The notes under the pieces are model-generated. The model saw only the letters and a list, made by a program, of their open reading frames with translations, was not told the origin of the DNA and did no database searches. From Astrocystis sublimbata (taxonomy: Eukaryota > Ascomycota > Sordariomycetes > Xylariales > Xylariaceae), in the NCBI GenBank assembly GCA_022453515.1, contig JAJNNY010000052.1:124001-188000 (forward strand): a stretch of 64,000 bases of DNA, in the 5' to 3' direction. This document shows, piece after piece, positions 21,889-34,416 of this stretch (position 1 is the stretch's first letter; every line of letters begins with the position of its first letter). The translations under genes and the position numbers were made by a program.

Positions 21889-23696
21889 ATGGCTGGAGGT
21901 GTTGTTGATGTCGCGGGTACGGCCGATGTCTCGCGTGTCGAGGCTCCCGTTACCGTCAAGGCCTACCTCATCTGCGCCTTTGCCGCCTTTGGCGGTATCT
22001 TCTTCGGTTATGACACCGGTAAGTACTGTTGCTGCCCGCCCCTCGCCGTCGCGGGCTGCTGCCGGCTCGCCGCGTTCTGGCCGCTGACGATGCCTTCACA
22101 GGTTGGATGGGTGGCGTGCTTGCCATGCCCTACTTCATCCAGCTCTACACCGGCTACTCGTACGATTTTGCCACCAGGATGCCCATTGGCGTTGACAAGG
22201 ACCATTTCGTGATTCCCGCCTCCACCGCATCCCTCTTCACCTCGATCCTGTCTCTCGGCACATTCATCGGCGCGCTTGTGGGTGGTGATATCTCCGACTT
22301 CATCGGCCGTCGCCCCACCATCATCGGCGGTTGCCTCGTATTTACCGTCGGCTGCATTCTCCAGATCTCCAGTACCAACCAAGAGGTCCTCTTTGTTTTC
22401 GGTCGTCTGATTGCCGGTGGCGGTGTCGGTTTCATCTCGGCCGTCGTCATTCTGTACATGTCCGAAATCGCACCCAAGAAGGTCCGTGGTGCCATGGTCT
22501 CTGGTTACCAGTTCTGCATCACAATTGGTATTCTGCTAGCCAACATCGTTGTGTACACCACCCAAGATCGAAACGACACCGGCTCCTACCGCATTCCTAT
22601 CGGTGTGCAATTCTTGTGGGCTATCATTCTCGGAACCGGTCTTCTCATCCTGCCCGAATCTCCTCGTTACTACGTCAAGAAGGGCAAGATCGAACAGGCC
22701 GCGAAGGCTCTTGCTTACGTCCGTGGCCAGCCCCAAGATTCGGATTACATCAAGGACGAACTTGCCGAAATCATTGCCAACAATGAGTTCGAGCAGGCTA
22801 ACATCCCTCAAATGAGCTATGTGCAGTCGTGGTTGGCTTGCTTGAAGGGTTCCTTGTCCAAAGGCGACAGTCCTATCCGACGAACGATTCTAGGTGCTGG
22901 TCTTCAGTGTGCCCAGCAGTTGACCGGTATTAACTTCATCTTCTACTTCGGACCGCCTTTCTTCAAGCAGCTCGGAACCATTTCCAACCCTTTCCTCATC
23001 TCCCTGATCACTACGCTAGTCAACGTGCTCTCTACCCCCATCTCCTTCTACACCATTGAGAAGTTCGGTCGTCGTGCTATTCTCATCACCGGTGGTATTG
23101 GTATGATCACCTGCCAGTTCATTATTGCCATCATCGGTGTAACGGCTGGCAGTGAGGTGCCCACCAACTTCCCTGCCGTGTCGGCTATGATTGCTTTCAT
23201 CAACATCAACATCGCCTTCTTCGCTAGCACATGGGGTCCCACCGCTTGGGTTGTGGTTGGAGAAATCTTCCCTCTGCCGATCCGCTCACGTGGTGTTGGT
23301 ATCTCAACGGCCTCCAACTGGTTCTGGAACACGATCATTGGTAAGTTAAGACCCTTCCCGCTCTGATATTGCATCGATTTAGACGGTTGCTAACACGACT
23401 ATGCAGCTGTCATTACACCATTCTTGGTTGGTGCCGATCAGGCCAATCTCGGAGCCAAGGTGTTCTTCATCTGGGGCTCCCTGTGCATTGGAAGTACCCT
23501 GTTCGCCTACTTCTTGGTTCCCGAGCTCAAGGGTCTGTCGCTCGAGCAGGTCGACATGTGTATGGCCGCCACCACTCCCCGACAATCGAGGAAGTGGCGA
23601 CCCGACCACACCTTTGCCGCCGAAATGCACCACACTGGCGACGACAGGCTTACAGAGAAGCCCCTGGCCTCCGAGGCCGTCGAAGAGAAGGTTTAA
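21889..23696 (+). CDS. MFS sugar (hexose) transporter
   Basis: Twelve-span plasma-membrane sugar porter of the major facilitator superfamily, probably importing hexose with protons. Exons 21889-22018, 22102-23340 and 23407-23696 (introns of 83 and 66 bases, both with good branch sites) give 552 residues. Motifs: FGGIFFGYDTGWMGGV in span 1 with the first intron inside it, DFIGRRPTIIGG after span 2, PESPRYYVKKGK before the central loop, QQLTGINFIFYFGP in span 7, FPLPIRSRGVG, and PELKGLSLEQVD after span 12. The cytosolic tail is short, so it is a transporter and not a long-tailed Rgt2/Snf3-type sensor. Codon use is strongly biased to C/G at third positions, suggesting high expression. A likely AATAAA signal lies at 23949-23955. 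Substrate range cannot be read from the sequence. Confidence 0.95.
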
Positions 23697-26600
23697 ACTG
23701 GCATTATTACGATACCATTGCGATCACTGTAAATTGTTTCTATCTCATCATCAACATCATCATCATGACATATAGAGGATTGGCCCACGAGGGTGCTAAG
23801 CATGCGAGAAGCGTGCATCATTCTCTCATGGTTACGGAGTGTTCTCGCTCCTGGGCTCAACGTCACTTTAGACTATATAAACGTCCATTTATGATACTGC
23901 AAGATGATTCGGAATCAACTCAATATTGAGCAATCTACCTATATATTTAATAAAAAGGTCATTCTTTCAAAGTTGATGTTGACAAGGTCTAATAGGTCTT
24001 TAATTTCTATTCGCTATATGTGAACTCAATGCCTCGCGTGAGCGCGATTCCTCGAAGCTCGATCCCGTGCACAGCTCCAATGAATCGTTGCGCCTGCTTA
24101 CCGCCCCTTTTCTTGGGCACGAGGCTACACAAGAGGAGGAACATTGCGCAGCATCGAGTGACACGAGGGGGGACGGCGCGTTCCGCCGGACCTGCTCTGC
24201 ACCTATCCTATGTCCCACCATGATTTACCCACCAATACAACTAGACCGGGCCGGCCCAGGGAACAGGATAAGCATAAAGCTAGTTATTTTGAGTAACTAA
24301 TTAAGCACAGGTACCGTAGGACAGATCATGAGGTACTTGGGTCGTCATTGAGTGGTACAGGCGAGTCAGGAGACAAGGTGGTTTGCCTATGGCTTGGGTC
24401 CTTTCTTGGTACCCCTTTTATGTCATGTAGGAGCTCCGCAACATGATCAATTGGCTTGACATGACTTTGGGACAAACGCTACCTCTTGGTTACACTTGAG
24501 TGCCTGGGTAGCTGCACTCGTGGAAAAGATAGGTACGATGGATTAAACCGTCCTTATTACCTTACCCGTCCGAGCCCGTCCCTATTGTATGCTGACTCGT
24601 TGGTTACCTAAGTAGGGATGTGGAGGTGAGATAGGCCCGTGTGTATTGTATCAATTGTTGTGTCATAGAACAATCATTTGGTAGGCAATCAGTCTATCGT
24701 AGCACAGCCTAAAAGAACCGTGATCCTTTTTTCGCAATTACCACCACATTTGTGTGTATCGAGCTACTACAGTACCTAGCTGTCCATCTAACCTTGCGAC
24801 TCATATAGGGGCGCCGCGTAGGAAGGTTTTTGACGGGCTACTCGAGCCACTGGGTGCAATAACGCATGGTAAAGAAAACGGAACACCCATTACTATAGAT
24901 ACATCTCAATCTCATGGTTACAGTAGCTAGCTCTCTCGATTGCTCAGGCCCAATTTTGGCACGGTGATTTTGATTGGTAGAGCCTGAAAGGTCAACCTTT
25001 GCCTGATTTGCACGTTCGTGATGTTGCCTTCAGCGCGACACTTGATCCGCTGGGATCGGGGCAGTGTCGCGAGACTGCTTTCGGAACTCATAAATGGCAT
25101 AGTTTTGATGGTATGTATTGGATGTATGCGGCAACGTTGAGAAGAACTCCAATGACACGGTTTTCCACGTAAGTAGTATGCAACCGACCCGAACTCGCCC
25201 CAAAAGCCTCAGTTCTGCCACTAGAGTATGCTTGTAGTAAGTGAGTAGGAGAGTGGTAATGAAGTACTATGTCCATATGACAGCATACGGTTTCGTGGTA
25301 CCAAGCAGTCGGCTGTCTGTCCACACTTAAGGAAGCTTTTGCGTCTTGAACAGACACGTTGGCATCACTTATGACTGGCCAGGTCATCAGGGTGAGTAAA
25401 ATTTAGCATTGGCTGTTAGTGATACCGTTGTTAAGTTCTGTCGGTGAGCGTGAGCACTTACACGTATCCCGCAGAGTCGCATGTGCTGTTCCAAGGGAAA
25501 AAATTGTCCTACTACATAAAAAGAGCTCCGTTCGTGACATTCTGAATCGACATATACTTAGCACTATGCATATCCCCATAGAGCTGGTCTCATGGTTGTC
25601 TGCCGAAGAGACGTGTGCTTAGTTTAGCATCGAACATGTCTCCTGGGAAACCTACGAATTAGCAACACATCATTCAAGCACAATGATGACGTTTGCTCTT
25701 CACTCAACGACACTCGAGGGTCATACTCAATGGCTAACATACAAGGGCTGATCATCGTAACGTGGTCTAGACAGAAGGCTACCACAAAAAAGGGTCATCT
25801 ATCATCATGCATGGAACAAAAACCGACAACACGCCAACATCACCAAATCACAATGTCCAAAGAGCATTTTAAGTTTTGAAGCAAGGAAAAGAATTGGTGT
25901 TCCTGGCAGTTCGGATGACCAAATATTTGCATAACTTTATATTGTAGCTGATAATATGTTCCCAACTTTATTATGTGGTGTTGTTTGAGGCTCATGCCAT
26001 TCACAACAAGGTTTGTGTCGCCGTGTCACCCGTCCGGTTCAACTAAGGTTGCAGCTTGTCATACAAATTATTCCACCCTGGCATCACTCTGGTTCAATTG
26101 TGACGATTAAATGATACCACCTCAAGTATCATCTCACTTGCCAAGCTGAGGTTGTTCAACATGAACTGGAAATGGAAACATCAGCGGACTTCCTAAGCAT
26201 GTGAGCAAGTTTCCGATTACTGAACCATTCCGGCCTGTGGCAGCTGTTCTAGTGTCTCACGGTATATAATTTATTGAAGCAACAACAGGTAGCCATGTTT
26301 TTCTCAGCAACAAGACATGATATGCATGCAACGTCCAAATATCGAGTTAAGTAGCACCAGTATAAGTTCAACAGTCAAACAGCGATGTCTATTTTGGTAT
26401 TGATTACTCACTTATTAAGACCGAATGTCGGCGAAGGTTGTAAATAGCATATTCTATTCTATGTTCTATAAAGTGTGGTCTACTTGTAGTACATAAAACA
26501 GAAGTGGTGCAGTATGATATATTCTGCTAAGAGATGCACTAGAAGTTGCAGTGTATCCGGCAAGAACCACCTTTCGCAATCGCAATAAAACAAACTGAAA

Positions 26601-27081
26601 TTACTTCTTAGAAATAGAAGACTTCCCAGATAGCGTCATTTCGTCTTCGTCACGTTCTGCGTATCAGTAGCTTGCTCTCCCTCCCGCCTCTTCGTCTTTC
26701 CCCTAAAAGTCGATCAGGCGCCCTGGGAATCCAAATAGCCTAACATACATAGAGGGTATAGGTTTGTTCAAAGAAAATCAAAATAAGACTTTATATGGCT
26801 CGTAAATAAATAGATAAAAGAATATGTCCGGTCTTGACGGCTATGAGCCGTCAAAGCAGCACAGGAGAATAAACACTATATAATATCATTCAAAAATATG
26901 TGGGTGCCCAAGGCAGGGCGCGAGGACGCGTGGAATGTGTCGCAATGTCGCTGCTGAAACGAATGGGATCGAGACTGATCCCCCTTTTGAAAGTCTTGAA
27001 TGTTTCTTTGCGCCGCAAAGAGAAGAACGAACAACGCCCGCCACCTCAGGTGGAGGACATCTTGACAGTGCCTCTCCTGGA
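23697..27081. other. Convergent intergenic block, no supportable gene
   Basis: About 3.4 kb between the 3' ends of the hexose transporter and the SUN-family gene. The part from about 25600 to 26900 is AT-rich. A perfect hairpin sits at 26834-26854. Short frames lack any family resemblance. Confidence 0.6.
26834..26854. repeat. Short perfect hairpin
   Basis: TTGACGGCT, loop ATG, then AGCCGTCAA: a 9-bp perfect stem with a 3-base loop. It lies about 230 bases beyond the stop codon of the SUN-family gene and so may be in its 3' untranslated region. Confidence 0.75.
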
Positions 27082-28818
27082 TTAGAGTAGGTAGATAGCG
27101 GCTACGAACGCCACAACAAGGCCAGCAACGGCAACCCCGTCTTGACGTTGGCCAGCGCTCTCGGCTTGGCTCGACTCGCTGGGTGAGGGTTCGGTCTCAC
27201 TTGAGCCGCCATTGGCGCTGTTGCTACCGCTACCGCTGCCGTTGCCGCTTCCACTCTCACTCTCGCTCTCGCTCGTGCTTCCGGCGGAGAAAGCAGACAC
27301 TTTTGTTGCGTGGTGAGACGAACGATCCGCAGTGGAAGTTGCATTTTGATGATATACAGCGCCAATGAAGTAGGCAAGGCTGCTTGAGGTTGTTTCCACG
27401 GAGGATGTTGATGTGCTGCTGGTGCTGCTGCTGCTAGTGAATTCGCTGGTAGTGCTTACAATCTCACTGGTGGTGCTGATCACTTCGCTGCTTGATGTCG
27501 TGGGCACCTCTGATGAAGAAGTAGAGGTGGGGGTAGGAGTAGGGGTAGATGTTGTAGGCGGGACGGACGTAGTCGTGGGAATGCTCGTCGTCGGCTCGAC
27601 TGTTGTCGTGGGTGTGGGTGTTGGCGTCGGGGTCGAAGTTGAAGTGGACGTCGGCTCAGGGCTTGAGGTGCTCTCGTCGTCATTACCGCCATCGCCCCCA
27701 TCACTGCCCGATCCATCGAGATTGTATACAACGATGCTGGCCTTTCCGCCCTTAGAGACGGTCACGACGCAAAAGTCAGAACCTCCGGCGCCGGTTGCCT
27801 TGAGATCACTGACTACGCCGCTGCCATCAATCTCGCAAGGTAGACCGTTGCAGTTTCCGTCACATTCAACCTTGAGGCCAAAGGTTGGCTTGGTGCTCGA
27901 CAGTCCACTGTCCTGCCATACAGGGTTCAAGCCAAGTTTGACAAAGGTGTTGCCCGAGCCGTCAGTGTTAGCCCCAGCAACGTAGGGAGCCCAGTTGCCA
28001 ATGGGCGTGGATTCGTCTCCCCAATGGCAGCCCTCGTCGGCACTCACGCCAGGCGCATTGATATAGAAGCTACTTGAATTAGCCATCGTTGGCAATAACT
28101 CGGATGATAGGCCCATGACTTACTGAGACGCGGTAGAATCCCAATATGAAGGGTCCGGGACTGCCAGCGTGGCACTAGTATGGACATCGGTGGGGATGAT
28201 CATATCTTCGTAACCAGGGAGCACCGTCTGGCAGAATGAAACGACACTACCAGCCTTGTTGACAGCTTCAACAGTCCCAGTGCCGTCTACACACCACGGG
28301 CTGTCTTCGAAGGGAACCTCTATTTCTCCGCCATTGCAATAGATACCACCATACTATTCAAAGTCAACGGTTAATATGTATGTGAATTGTTGGGAATGGA
28401 TGGTACGAACAGTAGACTCTGGGTAACTGTAAGTACTGTCTGGTTTCCATTGAGCCATGACCTGGCCGGACGGGCAGGCAATGGGACACCAGGTGCCATC
28501 AACACATTCCTGATCGGGTGCCAGAGCCCAACCGCCATTCATCGAACCCGGGGTAACAGCAAAAAGACCCTTTGTTTTCGGAAATTCACACTTAGAGCTC
28601 CCTCGAGCCTGCAACCTCTCCGGCCGACGGGAGCCGTAGCGATAGTTGAACGTAGCATTGCCGAACTGGAAAGTCTCTCTTTTCGCAGCGTGATGGTGAT
28701 GTTGGTGGTGAAGCTCTCGGTGTTGGTGGTGATGGTGTTGCGCGCCAGCGTAGGATGGCTGAGTCGCAACAAATAGCATAGCCGACCCGAGGGTGGCTTG
28801 CAACGTCGTGGTCTTCAT
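27082..28818 (-). CDS. SUN-family (Sun4/Uth1-like) cell-wall protein, GPI-anchored
   Basis: Secreted cell-wall protein of the fungal SUN family, linked to beta-glucan remodelling and septation. Exons 28411-28818, 28124-28353 and 27082-28069, with very short introns of 57 and 54 bases, give 541 residues. A signal peptide (about residues 1-24) is followed by a His-rich stretch (HHHHQHRELHHQHHHH) and a KR site suited to Kex2 cleavage. The SUN domain covers roughly residues 60-310, with Cys motifs such as DGTWCPIACPSGQVMAQWKP, ECVDGTW and the downstream GVSADEGCHWG. Then come a long Thr/Ser/Pro stalk and Ser-Glu and Ser-Gly repeats. The C-terminal hydrophobic tail (VAGLVVAFVAAIYLL) fits a GPI signal. 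The enzymatic activity of SUN proteins is debated. Exon junctions are chosen from frame and consensus; the last acceptor (TAG at 28070-28072) is the least certain. Confidence 0.9.
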
Positions 28819-30561
28819 ATTTCTTGCGTGGCAAGTGTCGTCGTTCGTGATATAATCTCAGTTCAGTTCAGTTCCAGTTCTCGCTAGCACTGATCGGCGA
28901 GTAGTCGGTGTAGAATTCGATACTTGTCTCAGCAGGCGAACAAAGACTTGGTTTACGGATAAACGAGTGGAATAGGAGATTATCTCCAGAATTGGCAACG
29001 AGCGTGATGGGAGCAAAGGAGCGTGGCAGAAACGAACGAAACCCACGACGAGACGACTCCAGCGCAACGAAGGACGATGAGAGAGTGGAAAAGAAGAAGC
29101 GATTCCGAAAGGAGAGTTGGGGAGCACAGACAATATGGCTCGAACCATATGAGGTATAGCGAATCGTGCCAACAACTAACGCGACCGAGCAGGGAACCGA
29201 CTGGCTCAGGGAACTAATTGGTCTAGGTCTCCGCACATAAGAAGCATGCTTTGCCATCCTACCATTGGACCATTAGACTTCTAGAGGATTTGCCCAGGCC
29301 AGAGTCTACCTAGGATGTGTATACTAGCTTGGTAGTATACATTGGCTCAGATTAGAAGCTCCGCTGACCAGGGGCGCAAGTCGTGCCTGAGGGTCGCTCA
29401 TACAGAGTAAGCTACGGTGAATAGCGAGAATGGTGAGATTTGGACGGAGTGGATTCCCCAACTCCCGGGGCAAAATACATGGTCTGCATTGACCGCATAC
29501 GCACAGGCAATACGATACATAGTGCTATTATAGTACCGTACATAAGGTAAGGGAGCGTGGTCGAAAGGGGATCGTGAACGTGGAGTTAGGCGCGTGCGGC
29601 GTAGCAGATGATTGGCCCTCAACCCCTTGTTGCCCTGAATATCGAGCCAATAAGAAGAGCTGTCGAAGGTAAACGAAATGAATACAACGTCGGAACAGCT
29701 TGCGCAATTAATTCCTTTTGTATATTAGAGAAGGAGCATGAGCGGTCGACCTACGGAGTATGGTACACTAGCGAGGAGTTTTGTACGCGAGCTGCTCGCA
29801 TTGATCATCATGGAATTTCCAATTCCATGATTTACTTGGTAGCATCCTTACATAGTACTTATACACATCGATAGAATCATGGAGAGTCTCCGTCCCCCAA
29901 ACGTCGATCGGAAGTGTTCAGCCTTGCTAGGTTCTCAATACAGTATGTCCAGTGCTCGGAACGTTACCGACAGAAATCCTTACTGTAGCTTAGTTTCAGG
30001 GATGACAGACTACCCCTTCGAGCCCCTTATGCATGTGACCGATTTTATTTTCGCGCTACTGCAGGTACTAGAGATGAAAGAAAGATTGAGGAGGTACGAG
30101 TAAAAGATTTACAGTACCAGGCCGGGCACTACTGCATGTGCGTAGTGCTGGCGTAGACACCAAAGATTAGCTCACCAAACTGACGATCTTCGCCTTGGTG
30201 GCGGATCGATTTCCGCGGTGCGGTTGCATCGTCATTGATTAGATTGAAATCTAGACGTCCGTGTTCATATATAATGCCGTGCTTGCATGCCATTCGCCTC
30301 GCCTACCTACCTATGCATAACGAGTGACCAAACCATTGTTTCGAGCGAAATGCAGGAAAACGAAGCACGTCTACCGTAGCTACATACGCCTCCGCGTCCT
30401 AATCAGTAGTCAAACCATTACCTGAATAGGCGACTAATTTGAATAGCTGCCGAAGGAACATTTCGCAGCCGGAGCATTGTGTCATTGTAACGCTGCTCTG
30501 CTCTGTTCTGAATCAGTTCCCCAAGCTTGCGCAATATTCCGCACGGGCAATATAACGTGCT
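28819..30561. other. Intergenic: SUN-gene promoter and 3' flank of pectinesterase
   Basis: About 1.7 kb. The CT-rich minus strand just upstream of 28818 fits a leader and promoter of the SUN-family gene. A tRNA-like but incomplete fragment lies near 29225-29275 (minus strand). No gene is supported. Confidence 0.6.
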
Positions 30562-31962
30562 CTAGTTCGGATAGCTGCCGTCAAACCAAGCACCGCTCGC
30601 ATATCCGCTGCCAAGAACATCGGCCTGGCTCACAGCAGAGTTCAGCTTTCTCGACCATGAGACGCGACTACCGCCAGCGCCTGACCCTGAGTTGGCGAAC
30701 TCCGCATAGTAGATGTTGCCAACATTGGTGTCACCATTCCAATCGTGCCACCCGGCACTGTTGATAACTATTGAGTGAGGGGATAAGAGTCAGCTAACGA
30801 TTCGTTTACTGCGATCGGACAGAAATTGGGCGAGCGAGTATATGTATTTGTGTATGTGTACTTACCAGAACTCAGCGTCGTGCTCTGGAATACGACGCGC
30901 GAGTACGTTCGCCAGGGTCGGCCTAAGTAGTACGAACCATTCGGTACCGACTCGCCCGAAGCGGCGGCGACGTCGCAGTTGTTGAATAGGTAATAAGACG
31001 GGTTTGAAGATTTATCTCGGCCGTTCGCTACGGCATCGCCCAAGCGGATTCTCATGTCAGCTCATCGGCGTTCTCGAGCCATTTCATTACATACTTAAGG
31101 AGCAGAAAAGTATTGCCGAGTCAACATACCGGTGATATAGTAGCCGCCATTCCGCACGCGGATGTCGCACTTTTCGAACCATACCTGTGCTCGCTGACCG
31201 AAAATAAAGTCGGTGGCGCCCGTGATCAGACAGCGGCTGTAGTACTGCTTACCCTCGTTGGCCAGAAGCGTGTCTTGGAATCCGTACAGTTGGCACCCGT
31301 AGTATCCGCTGTCTTTCTGGGCACTGAGAGCTATGGCCTGACTGCCTTTACCATCTGTGACGCTCGGTAATTAGTTAGCGTATGGCTCTTGAAGAAGACA
31401 TATCCCGGCATAGTCGATGGAAGGGTGAGCCAGCGGCTAACGTACACGAGTTGACAATATTCAGATTCTTCGAAAGCTGATTAGCGAGTTTCCTGTGTGT
31501 TCAACAGAAGAAATGTAGGAGCAGGCAGAGTTCATGCAACCTGACCAATATCGAATTGTAGTAGCAAAGAAAGTCCTTTAATGTTCGACTCACGTAAATT
31601 TTCGCATTCGCGGCATGGACTCTAAGCGTGCCCGATTTATCATTGTTCCCCGCGGTCGAAGCAGGCAGGTTAAACGTGATGGTCGCCTTGTTGTTCGCAT
31701 ACGATGTACTGTCCGTCGTGTAGCCATAGATGGTGAGTTTAGCAGCGCGAGAAGGAATGTACACCTGCTCGGTGTAAGTGCCCTGGTCGATGAAGACGCA
31801 TTGGTCGGCCGCCGAGCTCGTCGAGAGGGCGTTGATGGCTGCTTGGACGGTCGCGTACGAGCCGCCGCTCTTGGACACGGCAAGACATCCCGAAGGCGCG
31901 CTCGTGCGGCTGACAGCGAGTGCAAGCGAGGCGCTACCCAGGAGATAGGCGAGGATCTTCAT
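30562..31962 (-). CDS. Pectin methylesterase (pectinesterase, CE8)
   Basis: Secreted enzyme that removes methyl esters from pectin, used on plant cell walls. Five exons: 31594-31962, 31446-31476 (31 bases), 31130-31354, 30866-31027 and 30562-30767. Together they code 330 residues, the normal size. A signal peptide (MKILAYLLGSASLALA) leads into the beta-helix domain. Family motifs are present: YGKGSQAIAL across a splice junction, GFQDTLLANEGKQYYSRC, ITGATDFIFGQ with the catalytic Asp, ITANGR across a junction, and YLGRPWRTYSRVVFQ with the substrate-binding Arg and Trp. It ends AWFDGSYPN. Every junction restores a conserved motif, so the exon map is well supported, including the tiny second exon. 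A saprophytic or plant-associated life style is consistent with it but not proved. Confidence 0.93.
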
Positions 31963-32757
31963 GGTGACAGTACTATGCGTGCGAGACGTAAAGTAAGATA
32001 CGCGCCTAAGGCTTTAATGAATTTTCCGCGGCCGCTGTTACTCAAGTCGCTGACGTTGACAGCAAGTTATAAAACTCGCAACGACTTTGCCGGACATCAT
32101 CTTCATTGTGACAGCGACGCCGTGCGGTAGTCATACTAATAGATAAATATACGAAGGGATGCGCCCCTCGATCTAGTCTTTGAGGTTGTCTGATTTCTTC
32201 CGGATTCGCTACGGAACCTCACGATTCACAACCCTTCCTTTTGGTGGACTTTTGAACGGATATCAACCGTAGTTAGACGGGCAAATCCGAAAGCGTCTTG
32301 GCATGACTAACACATGAGCCCTAAATGGCATCTGTAAAGATCGTAATCGTTAAAACCGATAGCGGCCTTGGTTGGTGGAAGAATTGTAACAATGCGATGC
32401 TGCAGAACTATGCTGTGGAAAACTCGGTAGAATCCGGATCCCCATGCTGCGATTAGCTCAACCAAAGCTTGCTCTCGACGTCGGTACTTGATGTTGGCTC
32501 ACATGAGTGTCATTAGATTAGTGTGTATGGCCCGAGTTGAAGTTTGAAACCTTTGATATTTTATCCTATCTGTTTTGACTATTATTTGCATTGATATTTG
32601 CACTCAGCATTTCTCCCCATGCGCACAAGCCTTTGCACTCTATTGGAGTCGGGATTGTCCCATTCCTTTCTATATAAATATGGTGCAGCATTTAGTATTA
32701 TATAGCTCGGCAATGTCGCAGATATACCTGTGGTATCGGTGTCGCTTTCGTCGTATC
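31963..32757. other. Intergenic: pectinesterase promoter and 3' flank of the Csn12 gene
   Basis: 795 bases; contains the pectinesterase promoter (minus strand, with a TATAA-like element near 32068-32074). No gene is seen. Confidence 0.6.
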
Positions 32758-34416
32758 TTACTGGTCTTGCACCCAACCAGGTATTTCGTCATCTGGCCGA
32801 GCGAGAACCTCATGAACAGAAGGCCAGCCTGCGCCAACGGCACTCCCCTTTTGCTTTGCACCCATTATGGCAAACCGACCCTGGGAATGTGCGAGGTACC
32901 CATGAAGCAGGCCTTGCGCACAAAGTGACGCTACCATGGACTCAACGTGCTCAGGCGTGATGGCCATGTTCCCCCATACTAAGCCTTCATTAGGCCGAAG
33001 AAGTTTGGGGCCCCCTGGGGGTGGTGCGAGTGTAGATTCAGATGCCCCGGGCCCTGCGCTGTTGGAAACAGCCTTCAAGAACACGTTATTTACATGTGGA
33101 TGCGTCTTCTTGGCCGAAGGATGGGATGGTAAATAACCTTCCAGCCGCTTTTGTATATACGCAGCTGTGATGACAAGATGAGAGAGTTCTAATGTAGCGG
33201 CTTTGCGAGAATCGGCCTCGGTTGGCGCCACATAGGTGAGCAGAAACGTCCGCCGAGAGAGAGACCGCCAGAGCACGGGACGAAGGCGATAGGTCAGAGT
33301 AAGGAGTAGCCCCTTACGAAGCAGCCAGTCTTGGTGTGTATCGAGGGTTTGCTGGAAAAGCAGGTAGTTCCCCGTACGTACGGCCTGGGCAAATTGAGAG
33401 AAAACAGGGGCCAGGGGTTGCATGTCTGGCCTTTGTAGTAGAGTTTGGGATGGAAGACATCCGAGTAGCATGTTGCAAGGTACCAAGTAAGTTAAAATCA
33501 GCTGGCGATGCTTTTGGAAGGTAGGCGGCGTTTCGAGGTAGGCCTTTTCGAGGCAGCGAGAAGCTCTTGTGAAGTGATTGTTGATGAAGTGGAAACGCCC
33601 TAGATAATACAGGTACGTGACCCTCTGGGCTGCCGGATAATACGAGAGTGGCGGGGCTTTGGCGCTGACATTGGTGAAGAGCTGCTTGGCCAGATGGGTC
33701 TTGCGGCAAGCGAACAGCAGCTTCAATGTCAGGTTGGCGAAGATGTACACGCCAACCTTCTTACCCTCTGGCTGCGCATAGCGCTGGCTGGACCGATCGG
33801 TCAGACAAGTTGTGAAGATCTTCTGTATGACTTCGGCTGTGGTGCCCACAACCGAGGATTGATCGTCGTCGCCCGTGTTCAAGGTATTCAGTTTCTTGGT
33901 CAAGTCCGGGCGTTTATTCAGGGTCATGGACAGCTTGGACAGGGATCCGCATAACGAGATGCTCGTCTGGAGCATGATGGTTCCGTAGGTTGGATGATTC
34001 AGCGCCGTGGTGCAGGAGCTGGTAGGGTTCCGGTTAGCCTACTGGGAGATTGGCGCGAGGGTTGCGAGCATCGAAGAATCCACGTACTTGGTCAGGCCCA
34101 TGAGCAGCTGGTGCGCGCCGAGGAGGTCCTCGAAGTCGACATCGCGCCAGTATTCGAAGTAGTCTTTGACAAAGGCGACAAAGCCAGGCCAGGCGGTGCC
34201 CTGGTCCTCGGGGACATCGTCTTCCTCGGGGAGACACTTCTCCACGAGCGTGGCTACGGCGCTCGAGTTCCGATAGCCACTCTTGAGTTCGGCGGCGAGG
34301 TCGAGATATTGCTGCGGGAGGGGAGGCTCGACCCGGAGCCAGTCGCGGAGCCCGGCACCATTGCGGTTTTTCAGAAAGCCCCGGATGCTAGTCAGGAACT
34401 GAACAGCCAGCGACAT
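32758..34416 (-). CDS. csn12: PCI-domain protein of the Csn12/PCID2 (Thp1) family
   Basis: Member of the Csn12/Thp1/PCID2 family: PCI-domain scaffold proteins that work in mRNA export (TREX-2 type complexes) or associate with the COP9 signalosome. Exons 34088-34416 and 32758-34018 with a 69-base intron (donor GTACGT, branch GGCTAAC, acceptor ACCAG) give 529 residues. Splicing joins GLTN to SCTTALNHPTYGTIML. Without it the frame stops at TAG inside the intron. The helical repeat region shows the family block AQRVTYLYYLGRFHF followed by LILTYLVPCNMLLGCLPS, closely matching PCID2. The winged-helix end (LCAQGLLHGYLAHSQGRFAIMG) completes the PCI module. Fungal homologues are usually annotated CSN12. 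I cannot separate the Csn12 from the Thp1 role by sequence alone. Confidence 0.88.

Noticed and set aside
27413..27985. 190-codon frame opposite the SUN-family stalk
   Set aside because: Val/Gly repeats that mirror the Thr/Ser/Pro stalk on the other strand.
29220..29300. tRNA-like sequence on the minus strand (D-arm like GGTCCAATGGTAGGAT, possible CTTCTTA anticodon loop)
   Set aside because: No T-arm with a GGTTCGA-type B box, and the acceptor ends do not pair. At most a degenerate tRNA relic.
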